DNA from: Suillus spraguei
Lineage: Eukaryota > Basidiomycota > Agaricomycetes > Boletales > Suillaceae
DNA: 64,000 bases
Direction: 5' to 3'
NCBI GenBank assembly: GCA_016800925.1
Contig: JABCPU010000016.1
Coordinates: 1 to 64,000, forward strand
Position numbers and translations under genes: made by a program. Numbering within the stretch: the first letter of the stretch is position 1; each line of letters starts with the position of its first letter. Below are positions 1 to 10,898 of this stretch, in pieces. The notes beneath the pieces are model-generated. The model was not told the DNA's origin. It did not search any database and saw nothing but the letters and a program-made list of their open reading frames with translations.

Positions 1-1
1 A

Positions 2-814
2 CAGCCAACTCACCCCCCCGTAACCTCGCTTGACTGCCCTGATTGGCTGTATGAACCTTGCACAAAGGAACAGTGTGAGGCCGCTAAACTACTAGGTATC
101 CCCGCCACTGAGTTAGTAACACTCGGCCCCCGACTTCGCGACCTTCATATACACCCCCCAATGTCTATCCCATCATCATTCGGTCCAATGGACCCTATCT
201 CACCGGTCTTAGTAAAAGACTTCGGCGTCACTACCCCGTCCTCGTCTAACGAACTCCTTGTGATCGCTGAAAGAGGAATTACTCCCGACCTTCCCGCATC
301 GGCGTATACCTTGTCTCCTGCTCAGCAAGCGCAACTCAAGCGTAACAACACCCTCGCCTTAAAACGTATGAGGAAGAATAAGGGAAAGAAGCGCGCCAGA
401 TCCACTAGTCCCATGCCCATCATTTCTCCGTCACCCTTATGCAAAGTTCATTCCAACCCTGACGAGAATATGAAATGCCGCGTCTGTGGACTGTTGGGAC
501 ATCGCCAAAAGAATTGTGCGGAATATCAGTGCAAGGTTTGCAGATATTGGCCGCCCACTCACTTATCCATTTACTGTCCTAAACGAGTCGGACCTCCCCC
601 CTTCGAGTTAACATGGAAGGACGAAGGATTTTATGACGCACTTCATACTTGGGAGAAACAGCTTGACGATGAACGTATTCAAGCGGAAAAGAGGAGAGAC
701 TCCAAACGACGAGCTGGTCTTGAAGAAGCTGAGTATATGAGGAGTGGGTCGTTCGCTGATGAAGACTACGAGTTCAGCGATGACCCTGTTTATTACGCGA
801 ATCAAGATGAGTAA
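2..814 (+). CDS. Zinc-knuckle (gag-like) retroelement protein, 5' end outside window
   Basis: The frame is open from base 2, so the protein is cut by the left edge; an internal ATG lies at 161. The visible part is polar, with a Lys/Arg-rich stretch followed by a canonical CCHC zinc knuckle (C-x2-C-x4-H-x4-C, within CRVCGLLGHRQKNC) and a second, irregular C-x2-C-x6-H-x4-C motif. The C-terminus is very acidic. CCHC knuckles of this kind bind nucleic acid in retroelement Gag proteins. The stop codon is followed within 20 bp by a polypurine tract and an LTR, so this is the last reading frame of an LTR element. Gag at the 3' end is unusual; the element may be non-autonomous or may carry an extra knuckle protein after pol. 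The function is inferred from the motif and context. Confidence 0.7.
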   Translation, partial: QPTHPPVTSLDCPDWLYEPCTKEQCEAAKLLGIPATELVTLGPRLRDLHIHPPMSIPSSFGPMDPISPVLVKDFGVTTPSSSNELLVIAERGITPDLPASAYTLSPAQQAQLKRNNTLALKRMRKNKGKKRARSTSPMPIISPSPLCKVHSNPDENMKCRVCGLLGHRQKNCAEYQCKVCRYWPPTHLSIYCPKRVGPPPFELTWKDEGFYDALHTWEKQLDDERIQAEKRRDSKRRAGLEEAEYMRSGSFADEDYEFSDDPVYYANQDE

Positions 815-833
815 AGTCGGTGACTTTACGTGT

Positions 834-843
834 AAAAAGGGGG
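834..843 (+). promoter_or_regulatory. Polypurine tract of LTR element
   Basis: Five A then five G lie three bases before the LTR start TGTTAC, the usual place for the plus-strand primer of an LTR retrotransposon. The same ten bases recur at 1548-1557 before the second LTR. Confidence 0.75.
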
Positions 844-846
844 TAA

Positions 847-1322
847 TGTTACAGTTGTACGTGCCCCTATTCATTTTCCCTTTGTTCTTTCACTTGTATA
901 TTATATCACATGACTCTGACTCATATGCTTAACGCATTTGTACAAACACATGCCTTCCCTATTAGGATACGCAGTTACGTTCTCAAGGTTACTTGGTCTG
1001 TGCGCACATATTGGCCTATTTAAGCACAGTGTACTTGTAGTAGATTCCCTACTTTAATCTTACTGGGTTTTACCTGGAATTTCCTTTGCTTAGGTCTCCA
1101 ACCTAAGTCGTCTTGAATCGTCTCTAAGTCTAAGCACTCCTTAGTCTTAGTCTCTATTCTCGCGGATACCTCTTTGACTTGTCATTGAGGCTGAACCCTT
1201 GATCATACTCAGAACACGTTCCTTGTACTTTCACCTTGTCCTCTTTTGGACACTGTAAGAACTCCCAGCAGACCATCTGTGTCTTTTCACTGTCGCTGGT
1301 GACACCACCCCAGTTCGTAACA
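847..1322 (+). mobile_element. LTR, copy 1 (476 bp)
   Basis: It begins TGTTAC and ends GTAACA, a perfect 6-bp terminal inverted repeat, and directly follows the polypurine tract. A TATA-like TATTTAAG lies at 1017-1024 at a plausible U3/R position. It aligns along its whole length with the copy at 1561-2034, with scattered substitutions and few indels, so the element is not very recent. Confidence 0.85.
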
Positions 1323-1560
1323 TTAACCTGGAAAGATGATGGATTCTACGATGCACTTCGTTCTTGGAACAACAGCTTGACGATGAACGAATTCAAGCAG
1401 AGAAAAGGAGGGACTCTAAGCGACGCGCTGGTATTGAAGAAGCCACGTATATGATGAGTGGATCCGTTGCTGATGAGGACTATGAGTATAGTGATGACCC
1501 CGTTTACTATGAGAATCAGAATGACTAAAGTCGGTGACTTTATGTGTAAAAAGGGGGTAA
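1323..1560 (+). pseudogene. Internal remnant: 3' end of the zinc-knuckle ORF between two LTRs
   Basis: The stretch repeats the last part of the upstream knuckle frame (TWKDEGFYDAL at about 613 becomes TWKDDGFYDAL here) and its polypurine tract at 1548-1557. It joins straight onto the end of LTR copy 1, so the 5' internal part, including any primer-binding site and the zinc knuckles, is missing. A single-base deletion near 1370 shifts the frame, so it cannot code for the original protein. Confidence 0.8.
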
Positions 1561-2034
1561 TGTTACAATCGTACGTGCCCCTATTCATTTTCTACTTCCT
1601 TTACTCTGTATATTACGTAACATGACTCTGACTCATATGCTCAATGCATCTGTACTATAGTTGCCTTCCTTCTTTGGATACGCACTTACATTCTCACGCC
1701 TCTCTTGGTCTGTGCGCACATATTGGTCTATTTAAGCACGTTGTACTTGTAGTAGATTCTTTACTTTAATCTTACTGGGTTTTACCTGGAATCTCCTTCG
1801 CTTAGGTCTCCAACCTAAGTCGTCCTGAATCGTCTCTAAGTCTGAGCACTCCTCAGCCTTAGTCTCTATTCTCGCAGAACCTCTTAGACTTGTCTTTGAG
1901 GCCGAACCCTTGATCATACTCGGAACGCATTCCTTGTACTTTCACCTTGTCCTCTTCTGGACATTGTAAGAACTTCCCAGCAGACCAACTGTGTCTTTTC
2001 ACTGTCGCTGGTGACGCCACCCCAGTTCGTAACA
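1561..2034 (+). mobile_element. LTR, copy 2 (474 bp)
   Basis: It has the same TGTTAC...GTAACA ends and internal TATTTAAG as copy 1, and is preceded by the same polypurine tract. It is followed by a short CAATCACA-type repeat; no clear primer-binding site is visible, so this is taken as the right end of the nested remnant. Confidence 0.85.
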
Positions 2035-2947
2035 CAATCACACAATCACACAATGGGACAACTGTTGAATCGGCACTCGAAAAAACCATGCGAGAAATTA
2101 AGCAAGCTAACCGAAACGCATGCGAGCATAAGCGAAAACCACATGGCCCTACGTGACGTACGCGAAAGCCATGCGAGCTAGCAACAACTTTCCCACCCGT
2201 TCTCCCTTTCTTCTTAGAGATTACTTTCCAGTAAGCCATGCATGTTCCTCACTGCATTCTTGTTGACTTCATCAGGGAGACATTATTCACTACAGAGTGA
2301 CTCCATAGCACGATCCAACCCGCTGATAAGTTTATCAATCACGGGATCGCCCGTTGAAGTTTGCAGATCCCTTTTTTTTCATCCTTGTTTATTGTCCTTT
2401 GGGGTTGCAGATCCCTGACTACTTAATACCTCCCCTCCCCAGGAGGCTAATATCACTATTAACCTCTTGCATGATAAAGCTCGTGTGGTGGTCTTAGGGA
2501 CTACGGTACCACACAACACACATGGCCGACGTGCTGATAGCATTCCTGTGCTGAGCATTCTTTTTGAATACACCGCAGCACTTGGCATTGGCAGCCCCCC
2601 TACAACCTGTCAGCTCAACACTGAGAAAACATGCACTACTAAGTAAGCTACCTCAACTCCTAGATCAATCCAGACTGATAATAATTGTTTTATTTCAATC
2701 CTATCACCCCTCATCGGGCTATTGGGGAATCGATCCAAGCATGACCTGTGGCTCCACGATGATCTTGTCCTCCACTGCTGGTATTGTCGATATTGGCACC
2801 GCCTTTCTTTTCATTGCCTTTGGTGTGTACTTAGAGTGCAGCGAGTAATAATAGTCTAATCAGCATCCAATAGATGTCTGTGACAGGTACCAGGCTGCAA
2901 CCGGCGCTACTGTGGACCTGGTAACTGATCTTCTTTTTATTTCTTCT
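2035..2947. other. No gene recognised
   Basis: Short open frames only. An 8-bp tandem (CAATCACA) follows the LTR. A short frame near 2060-2150 rich in Lys and Glu could be the start of an element's gag, but it is too short to support. Confidence 0.5.
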
Positions 2948-3652
2948 TAAGGTAGACTTCAAGCACTTTCTGTAAACATCACGTGCTGTGACTGGGGTGT
3001 GACCTGGCCACATTTGACCGTAAAACCACTGGTCGGAGTATTGAGTATTAGTATGATTAGAATGATGACAGTAAGTAATTTGTCTATAGTATATGCATTA
3101 TATATCAATACCTATGAGGCTTTTAATTATATTACCTTTGCTGCATCAAGTTCATCAAGGATCAAAGTGATACTTTAGCGACTGTAGGGATCTGAAAGAC
3201 AACAATGAGCATTGTACACTGTCATGACGAGTGAGTGAAATACTGCTCACACTAGTAATATTCTCCTTCTCAGCTGAAATCTTTGTTTTCTTTGCCCAGC
3301 GCCCAAAGTTCATGACGGCCGTTTGCACCTGTCGAGAGCGCTTAGGCATCTGGGCGTTTGGAAGGTTGGCGCTAACTGCACGGCACGCAGACGGACTTTG
3401 GGTATCGTTTGTGGCGTACTTTCGGCATCTTTGTGTATGGTACGCATAGAAATAGTCATCTACTTGTTTACTATTACATTTATAACAGTTCTACAACGGA
3501 GGCATCGTAGAGAAAGCAGTCCTCTACCATGCCTCCGTTTCCGTTTTCCTTTAGATGCTTCAGATAGGTTTCCTATGAGCTCGCACTCGTTTGTCACGCT
3601 TTATCACGCATTATCACGTGACGTTTACAGAAAGTGTTTGAAGTCTACCTTA
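2948..3652. mobile_element. Short DNA element bounded by 38-bp inverted repeats
   Basis: Bases 2948-2985 and 3615-3652 are reverse complements over 38 bp with two mismatches, starting TAAGGTAG. The 705-bp span holds no intact transposase; a 64-codon minus-strand frame at 3155-3349 starting MPKRSRQ is basic and might be a transposase N-terminal scrap. A target duplication was not identified. It is most likely a MITE or an internally deleted DNA transposon. Confidence 0.6.
3496..3538. repeat. Hairpin, 17-bp arms
   Basis: Bases 3496-3512 pair with 3522-3538 over 17 positions with one mismatch and a 9-base loop. It lies inside the TIR-bounded element. Confidence 0.6.
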
Positions 3653-5318
3653 CCAGTGCAGTGCCCTGCAGAACTTGGACTTCCATATTGGTAGAGTACA
3701 TCGATTCTGCCAGCCTCACACCCCTTGTTCAGCATTTTATACAAGAAATCTACAGTCTACCAGTGACGAGTCCAGATTTGGGTGTTAGGGATAAGACTCT
3801 AGCGCCCAAATCTGGATACGTTCTCTCAACTCCCAATTTAATGGTGGCGATGACAATGCCACATATCTCATATCTCATCATTAGCGACATTGGCATGCCG
3901 ACTGACCAAGGGTATGACTTTATTAATAATTACACAATCATCCAGTGCTTCTACACTGTGCTCAATGCGATGGTTCCAGCTCCTTGTTTACCACAACCCT
4001 GTCCACTGATGCCACCATTAGCTAAGCAGGAGTTTGCTCGGGAGCATTCGAAGGAGGCACTTGATCAGCTTCTGTTAATCTGTAGTAGGGTTCGAGTGGG
4101 AGGCGCACAGGCAACGACGCGAAAAGGAAGGTTCCGCAGGATCAAATGTTCCGTTCTTATCATATGCATATAATGTACAAGCGCTTCCCCTGCCTGAGAA
4201 CAGCCTGTGTTTATTTGCAGCAATAACCGATTGGAAGGAGCAGCTGGACGCCATCGCAATGATTGGATTCACGGAATGAGAGATATTCGAACTCTGCTGG
4301 CATCATGATGATCTAAGAAAGAGTGGAGTGACAAAGGGGTTGCAGTCTCTCGGATCTCTTTACAGCAGGGGAAGCGACCTTCATGGACCAATTCTGGCTA
4401 GATGAGTCAGACCTGCTGTAGCGTCAATGTGTAGCCACGACGCCATGAGTCCCATAGACGTTGCAGTCAACGGAATACGTCAGCAAGTGACCTGAAGTGG
4501 AGTACTGAGCCTGCTCCTTCCAATTCGGAAAGGACTCCAGTGGAGCCGTCGACACGAAAATTGCAAATCACTCTGTCCTTGTAGATAGATGTGAATAGTA
4601 GTCCCGACTCCGCTAGACCGCAGCTCTGAGTCTCTCGCATGGATATGTCTATAGCCTACATAGTAGTACACGATCCTTAGTCAGCAATGGTTTAGTTTGG
4701 CCCGACTAAATATCACTTACCATAGAACCTAGTCTTCTGCATTCGAAAGTGAACTTGAACAATCTCGGCGACCCATGCGCCGGGCAACTCGAGCTTGATG
4801 GTGTTGCGGTCTGCCAAAGTGTAGTAAGTACTTACCGAGTAACGAGGACTTGGAGAAATTTACCTCCTTGTAAGCCTACTGTAAACTGATATCGGAATCT
4901 TGTATTTGCAGGGCTGAATAGTCATAGATTCTCTCGCAAATACCCACTATTCTGTGACCTGAAGAGAGTTTTTGCGAGATGTAGGCATTGGTCGGGAAAT
5001 TTGCAAAGTCGGATTTGCAGCCTTCCCACGATCTCTCGTACAGTGGAGTTTAGTACTTAGTTGATGCGAGTTTGGGTGTGATTATACAAATTATTGGTCT
5101 CGGAATAGAGTACAACTATTGTCTCGTTTCCGCAGTGAATATACGCTGAAACTACCCTTTAATCCCGACTGCGACTTCACAACCAACTGAGATCCGTTCA
5201 ACTAGTGCAGAAAGGGTCCCTGAATTGCGTTAAGAGGTTGAAGTTAATTATAGACAGCAAACATAAATGACCAAGCCAGAGGTGAAGTAAGCACTGGTAA
5301 AGAACAAACCAAGACTCG
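3653..5318. other. No gene recognised
   Basis: Apart from the hairpin at 3771-3816 there are only short, low-quality open frames on both strands. No homology-like motif or splice-consistent exon chain was seen. The right end carries the 3' flank of the ING-type gene. Confidence 0.5.
3771..3816. repeat. Hairpin, 12-bp perfect arms extended by wobble pairs
   Basis: TCCAGATTTGGG at 3771-3782 is the exact reverse complement of 3805-3816. The next bases inward also pair if G-T is allowed. It may be the fused ends of a small deleted transposon. Confidence 0.6.
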
Positions 5319-6837
5319 CTATCCGTTGTTAGCAGCTTTGCCCCCCGACCGCGTGCCGCCGCCACCACCGCCACCACCACCGCCCGAACGCTTTTTGTTC
5401 GCCCTCGACCCACGCTTCGCATTCTTCTTCTGCCTGCAAGCGTCACAGAACCATGTTCCGTCTGGAGGCACCGTAAGGCCAATGCATGCAAGATGGAACT
5501 GCACACTTGGTGAATACACCGCATCAGGACAAAGAGAGAGATAGCGTACCCATTCTCTTTCACAATTCACGTCGTCGCAGGCGATCATTTCTCCATAGCT
5601 TATACCGTCGCAGAAGCAATAGGTCCTGTCATCCCCTTCTCCATCACCTTCGCCAACTTCGGTGGCTGTGTCTCCTGCGGCATTACCAGCTTGGGTATCG
5701 CATGGAGATGCGAGTGGCAGGTTAGGGGTTAGGACAGTAGCGGAACTGATCGATAGACTGGTGTGTGTGTTCCGTACTACAGGCATACCTGGACCTTCGA
5801 GTTGCCCAGGTGGAGGAGCTCCCCAGTCATTGGCAAGTGTGTGAGCACCAGGTAAATCATAAGGATGTAAACCATTTGATCCATAAGTTATAGGCAAAGA
5901 AGGGTGAGAAACTGATGATGAAGGTGGTGCGGGGAAGATGTCGCGTCGGCCGTTGGCAGATCCATTGATATGCGGCTCATCATAGGTGTTAGGATTTGGT
6001 TTTGAGCGCCTGCTGGAGGGGTTTGTAGCGCGACTCGATGAACCACCAGTTCTTGAGGTCCCTGCATAGGCTTGAGACACCGGTGCTACAGTGTGCGAGA
6101 TGACGGACAGAACGGATTCAGTGGGAGAGGCAAGACGTTCTTGTCTGAAGTATTGCATTAACATGATGAATACACATACTGGAAATAGCTTACTTTCGTG
6201 AACGAACACCATTTCGAGATCGCTGTGCAGTGCCATCCCCAGTCCTCTCCTTGCGCGGCGATTTACCGCCCCCGACATCCACATCATCTTCTCTCGTTGC
6301 TCGTTTTCGTTTGGAAGGGCTGGCTTCGTGATTTGCTGTATTCATGATCGATCCATAGTTGCCTCTTCTACGACGCGAGTTGTCGATGGTAGGCATATAT
6401 GACCGAACAGCGACATGGGGGTAAGATGTCTTGCGGTTCAATGCAGACACGTCGAATGATGGCAAGAGAGTGAGGAGCGTTCTCATATGTGAAGTATGAC
6501 TTTTGAGGTTGTCAGCGGCTTGACATGCCACACGAATCTTGTCTTCGCCGCCCAGTTTCAAGCGCGCAGCCTCCTCTGCTATATCTGTGAGTAGAAAAAG
6601 ACGGTCCTGCTTTGGCACCGTGCCATCTTCGATCATCTGTGTCAGGTTTTGTATTTTTGCGGTGATGGATGTCATAGACGACGATAAAACTGCGTCGAGC
6701 TCACGGAGGTCTGCGAAGTTACGAGAGAGGTCGAGTGGGAGGGAGTCAAGAGTGTGAGTGTACTCGGAAAGTAATGAGAGCGCGGATACGTCGGTGACAT
6801 TACTTTCTTGTGATATTGGTGCTCTCGATGGTGCCAT
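5319..6837 (-). CDS. ING-family PHD-finger chromatin protein
   Basis: Three exons: 6837-6194, 6144-5550 and 5498-5319 (introns 6145-6193 and 5499-5549), giving 472 residues. The N-terminal part (about residues 15-115) has the helical ING domain with an evenly spaced Leu pattern. A Ser/Pro-rich linker follows, then a C-terminal PHD finger at about 387-435 with the Cys4-His-Cys3 order (YCFCDGISYGEMIACD, then CEREWFHLACIGL, then WFCDAC). The second intron is a multiple of three and would be read through unless removed; removing it joins EW to FHLAC, the expected spacing. ING proteins read H3K4me3 for histone acetyltransferase or deacetylase complexes (yeast Yng1, Yng2, Pho23); which one this matches cannot be told. 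The tail is a run of glycines with Lys/Arg. Confidence 0.93.
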
Positions 6838-7371
6838 GATGGATGTTGTTGCCTCTAGCTTCTAAAGTGAAAACTCTTTTGGGGTTGCATGAAGTTGTGC
6901 TGGGCGATCTGCTCTGCAAGCGTCGACAGGCGGCATTTGCCGGTCCGATAACTGAGTTGCCGGGGTCCTGTCAGTACTGTAAGACTCAACTCATGTACTA
7001 AGACCTGGTCAGATCGATCGTGTCCAAGTCTGCCACCGCCGATCAAGCCTTGTCACTTCTAGGGGAGGGATAAATTCATAACATCCAGGATGAAACTATA
7101 GAGATACAATATGTGCGTTCTATACGTATGAGATACGGACACAGGGATTTGAGAAGAAATAAGTGTTGTAATCGAACGAAGTGGTTAAGAAAGTATCCTG
7201 CACACGTCCGAGTCAGAATTCAGTACGTGTTTTTTTGCGCGCTCCACCTCTCTTCTCCCTAGCCATAAAACAATAACCGCTCCGCTCCAGTGCTATCGAT
7301 ACAATAGGTTTGGGTACATGCGACCCTTCGTGGTGTATACAGTTGATGATCTTAATGATGAGAAAGTATTA
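6838..7371. other. Upstream region of the ING-type gene; no gene seen
   Basis: This holds the probable promoter of the minus-strand ING gene on its left side and the 3' flank of the small minus-strand gene on its right. No conserved element was recognised. Confidence 0.4.
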
Positions 7372-7599
7372 CTACTTTCTGTAGAACTTCTTCAGCGGGT
7401 TCGAGCTCCCGCCGCTGCTCTGTCTGTGCTGGCTACTTGACTGGAAGCCCATGGCTGAGCCCAGCGCCGAGTACAGAGCGTGAGAGTCACGCGGGTTCCC
7501 CTGCATAGCGGAGAACGCATGTGGAGCAGAGGGTGCAGTGGGGAAGAAGCCGAATGTAGGTGATCTCGGGGGAGTGGTGTAGTTGTTATAGTGAGACAT
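7372..7599 (-). CDS. Small Pro/Ser-rich protein, 75 residues, function unknown
   Basis: A single uninterrupted frame from ATG at 7599 to a stop at 7372. The protein is rich in Pro, Ser, Ala and aromatic residues at its N-terminus (MSHYNNYTTPPRSPTFGFFP) and ends in a basic KKFYRK. No domain, signal peptide or membrane segment is visible. The biased but orderly composition and an isolated position without overlapping genes make it more likely real than chance, but no family is recognised. Confidence 0.45.
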   Translation of the reverse strand: MSHYNNYTTPPRSPTFGFFPTAPSAPHAFSAMQGNPRDSHALYSALGSAMGFQSSSQHRQSSGGSSNPLKKFYRK

Positions 7600-8289
7600 T
7601 ATGTGCGTGAATTGGTGATGATGTGATATTATAGCACGCAGAGAAGAATGTGATGATTGGTTTGCCCGTGACGACGCTCGTAAGGGGATGGTTATGCGTG
7701 GTAGAACCGCTCTGTAAATATGTCACAGCGCGCGGATGGTAGAGCCTCGGACGAGTCAAACAATGATTGCTTGAACAGCGGAAGAAGGTCTTCTTGGATA
7801 GGTTGTTAGGCTATCTGGTCGTGTTGATACAAGTAGGAACTTACGCATAGTTATTATATACCGAAGGAGGGATGTTGAAGGAGAAGGAGCCCCATACCTG
7901 GATTGACGCAAAGTACAAGGTAGCAACCGAAATAGGCAATGGTGTTGTCCCTGTTCGGAAGAAATCAAAGCATCACATGGGAGGGAACTGCCTATTGTGG
8001 TACAAAGGAATCGATCAATCCAGTATTAAAGTGACCAGGACCCCGTAGTCTAGACGGTGCTAGCGCTCAAGAGCTCGCACACCAAACGTTAAATTTTCAC
8101 GCTCAAGCTTGATTGGCACGGAGCATCAACTCGGCCTCGATCTCAAAACAAACGGTTTCACTGTTTGAGCCGCATCCGCTGTTTGCCGAATGAATTGCAA
8201 TTACTGGTAGCTGCCCTACTAGGAGAGAGACGTCCCATCATGTCCGACAAAGACCCATCACTAACGTGGGAGTCGGGAAGCGTTACCTT
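7600..8289. other. No gene recognised
   Basis: Only short frames are present. The right end may include further, more decayed sequence of the NRAMP copy that becomes recognisable near 8290. Confidence 0.4.
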
Positions 8290-9420
8290 TTCGCTGCCAT
8301 AGATTTTTTTCGCAATAGACTAGCGAAGAACTTTGATCGCTGCACTCGTAAGCACCAGTTGCTTGCGTATTCCACCGTATTTTTTTTTTGATTCCCTTGG
8401 CAGAGAAGTACACTACTATGTAGGGACCCCTATGTAGTGTCTCAATTTTACGCGAACTGCATGGTATTTCGATGGGACAAATCTAGGTGTTTGCTATACT
8501 CATCTGCATTACAATCATGAATCGCGAAAATGTCAGGCCTTCGATGGATTCATTCCTTATCAAGCCTAGGCCTCAAGCACTAACTTTGTCAATGGCGCGC
8601 TTTATATAAATATATATGGGCTATATGTGACGGAATGCAAGGTTGCGGATAGGCGCTAACATAAATTTATTTAGCCGTTGGAAATCTTTCGTACGTACTC
8701 GTCCATATCCATATCCAATCACTCCTTGTTACACGCCCCGTACACGTTTACCTTTGATTCTCCGTCTCAATCAGTAGATCAATTCCTCCCTCTGTCGAAT
8801 AATCTCACTCAGTCTTCTGATACAAGACGAGGTGAGCTCTCTTATTCATGGTTCTACGTACATTTTCCTGACTATTACCTACCCCGTTCCTAGTCCGAAC
8901 TTCTTCAGTTCTTGAGAGGAATCCTGGCTCTATTAACACCTCCCGTAGTCTATTCTTGGATCCATATCTCGCAAACCAAGATAGGCCATCCAAAAAATCA
9001 CTTGCTCGGCCCCCCGTCCCTCCGCTTCCGAGAATCATGGGGATAGCATCAGTGCGTGAGTGCCTACGGACAAATATTTCGCAAAATTTCCAATCCTCGT
9101 TCATAGTGTGTCTAGTTAGATTCTAAGCCTGTCCGGCCGAAGTTTCACAAATATGGAGAAAATAGTGCCTTGGAGTTCGTGTAATGTCATCTGTACCACA
9201 GCATGGAGTCAGCAGTCTGCTTTACCGCCATGATCGTAAGCTTCTAACTTTAATCCTGGTAGCTGATACCGTCTTTTACTATAGGGGTTATGGCTGTGAA
9301 TCTCCTACCAGCTTATTCAATACGCACGCTCTGATTGGCAAAGGTACGTCATCCTTCAAGTTCTCGAATCCTGAGCAATAGTTGCTGCATTGATATTCGC
9401 GCTCAGGCTCCTTTGTATTG
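8290..9420 (+). pseudogene. Decayed NRAMP transporter copy
   Basis: This aligns in order and orientation with about 14090-14970 of the intact NRAMP gene, introns included. Examples: the donor region at 8341-8353 matches that at 14123-14135; 8484-8545 matches the exon start at 14182; 8945-8985 matches 14390-14430 (shared AGTCTATTCTTGG); 9130-9210 matches 14604-14690; 9264-9412 matches 14790-14962. The part equivalent to exon 6's start is replaced by about 250 unrelated bases (8675-8935). Many in-frame stops and indels are present, so it cannot encode a transporter. The duplication includes introns, so it arose at the DNA level and not by retroposition. Confidence 0.85.
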
Positions 9421-10898
9421 GGCGATCCCTGGGCTGCAAGAGTATCGATCTACTCGACAGCTTAGAAGCTTCCTCTGTCAAGTTCATATTTTGTCCTGCG
9501 GGTTGTGGGCTGGTGTGATTTTTGACACGTATTATCATCGTTCGTCAGCTATCCCCGGCTCCCGAAGCGGAGGGTTTTGTCGGCTAGAAACATACCCATC
9601 TGTCAAAAGGTTGATAGGGTTTTATTTCCTTAATGAGTTATGACTTGTTCAAATATCGGTCGTTTCTCTCTCACCAATTGGACTTGCATGTCATAGAAAT
9701 TATTTTAATGTTCTTCCCTGACTCCCATGTTAACTATGGAGAAACTTTGTCATTCCTTACGTCTAATTTCTCACTGTTGTAATCCCCACTTTATCCATTA
9801 CTCCTTCCCACCCCTTCCACTGCACAAACCTGTTCGACACTTCCACCGACCTTCTTTCGTTAGGCTCTTCGGCAATCACTCCCTGCAGGTCCCCTCCTCG
9901 TCAATGTCACCTCAATAATACTTCTGACTGAATAATTTTCTGTTCCCAGCAGCCAAGACCCTTGTTATTGATGTCAATCGATGTCACCGCTACAGGACCC
10001 TGATTCTGTGGCTGTTTTTGAGTCCACATCGCATTGTCGCCACTCACAGCAATACGACTCACGGTGGCCGTCACATGGTGTCAGTCTCACTCCAGGACGG
10101 TGTGGAAACAGTGGTCAACGTTTCGCAACTCCAAGTGACTCACTGGGCCAATCAGCTTGGACTAGATCTGTTCGTCTCACCTACAGGACGATCTCATAAA
10201 ATGTAAAACCTCATTATGGACATGCCTGTGGGTTCCCCTGCACTTCGGTACACGTTCTTTCACGAACATCCATTGGTTCACCCGCTACAAAGTGCGCGAG
10301 ATTGTAGGAATCACATTGAACGCAGGCGATGTCGCCAGAAATGTGTTAATGATCAAACATGTGCGAGACAATATATATGAGGTCCAAGATGACTGTCATG
10401 ATGTATCTACTTACAAAGAGCAGGCAGAGGAGTGTATCCTAGTCGGTCTGGGTTTTGGAGATGAAGAATGAGTTGAAATTCAGTGTTTCGTTAGATCGCG
10501 AGAATATTCTGAGTGATAACCCAGTAGCTATACTGGCAATATACTCTTAATCAGGTATCTCGCCAAAGAAAAGAACAAGCTTAAGCCAGCCGAGTGGAGG
10601 ATTTGTCACTTACCGATACTTAGTACCAGTTTAAATTCAAAGGAGCAACAAGCCCTAACCCTAGTTTAGGTGCAACACTGCTTCCAAGCCACATCTCGTC
10701 GGACGAGTTGCGTCGATATCGAATGGGGGTTCAATCAATTCACCAATCCTGGCCAAGTTCTTTCCATTCAGAGCGTGCGTTATCACGAATCCATCGTGCG
10801 GAGTTAGACCATCTTCAATAAAAGCTGTCCTGCTTACAAGATCGAGACCCTTCAATACTACTAGTTCCCAGTCTTGCAGCGACGCTCAAACCAATAGT
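9421..10898. other. No firm gene; possible orphan exon at 9951-10205
   Basis: A frame at about 10018-10205 (+) with even composition ends in SPTGRSHKM and is preceded by a splice-acceptor-like CCCAGCAG near 9950. No family was recognised and no start could be tied to it. The rest appears noncoding. The right end is the promoter side of the RNase H1 gene. Confidence 0.35.

Noticed and set aside
9951..10205. Possible exon ending SPTGRSHKM
   Set aside because: Even composition and an acceptor-like site, but no start, no partner exon and no recognised family.
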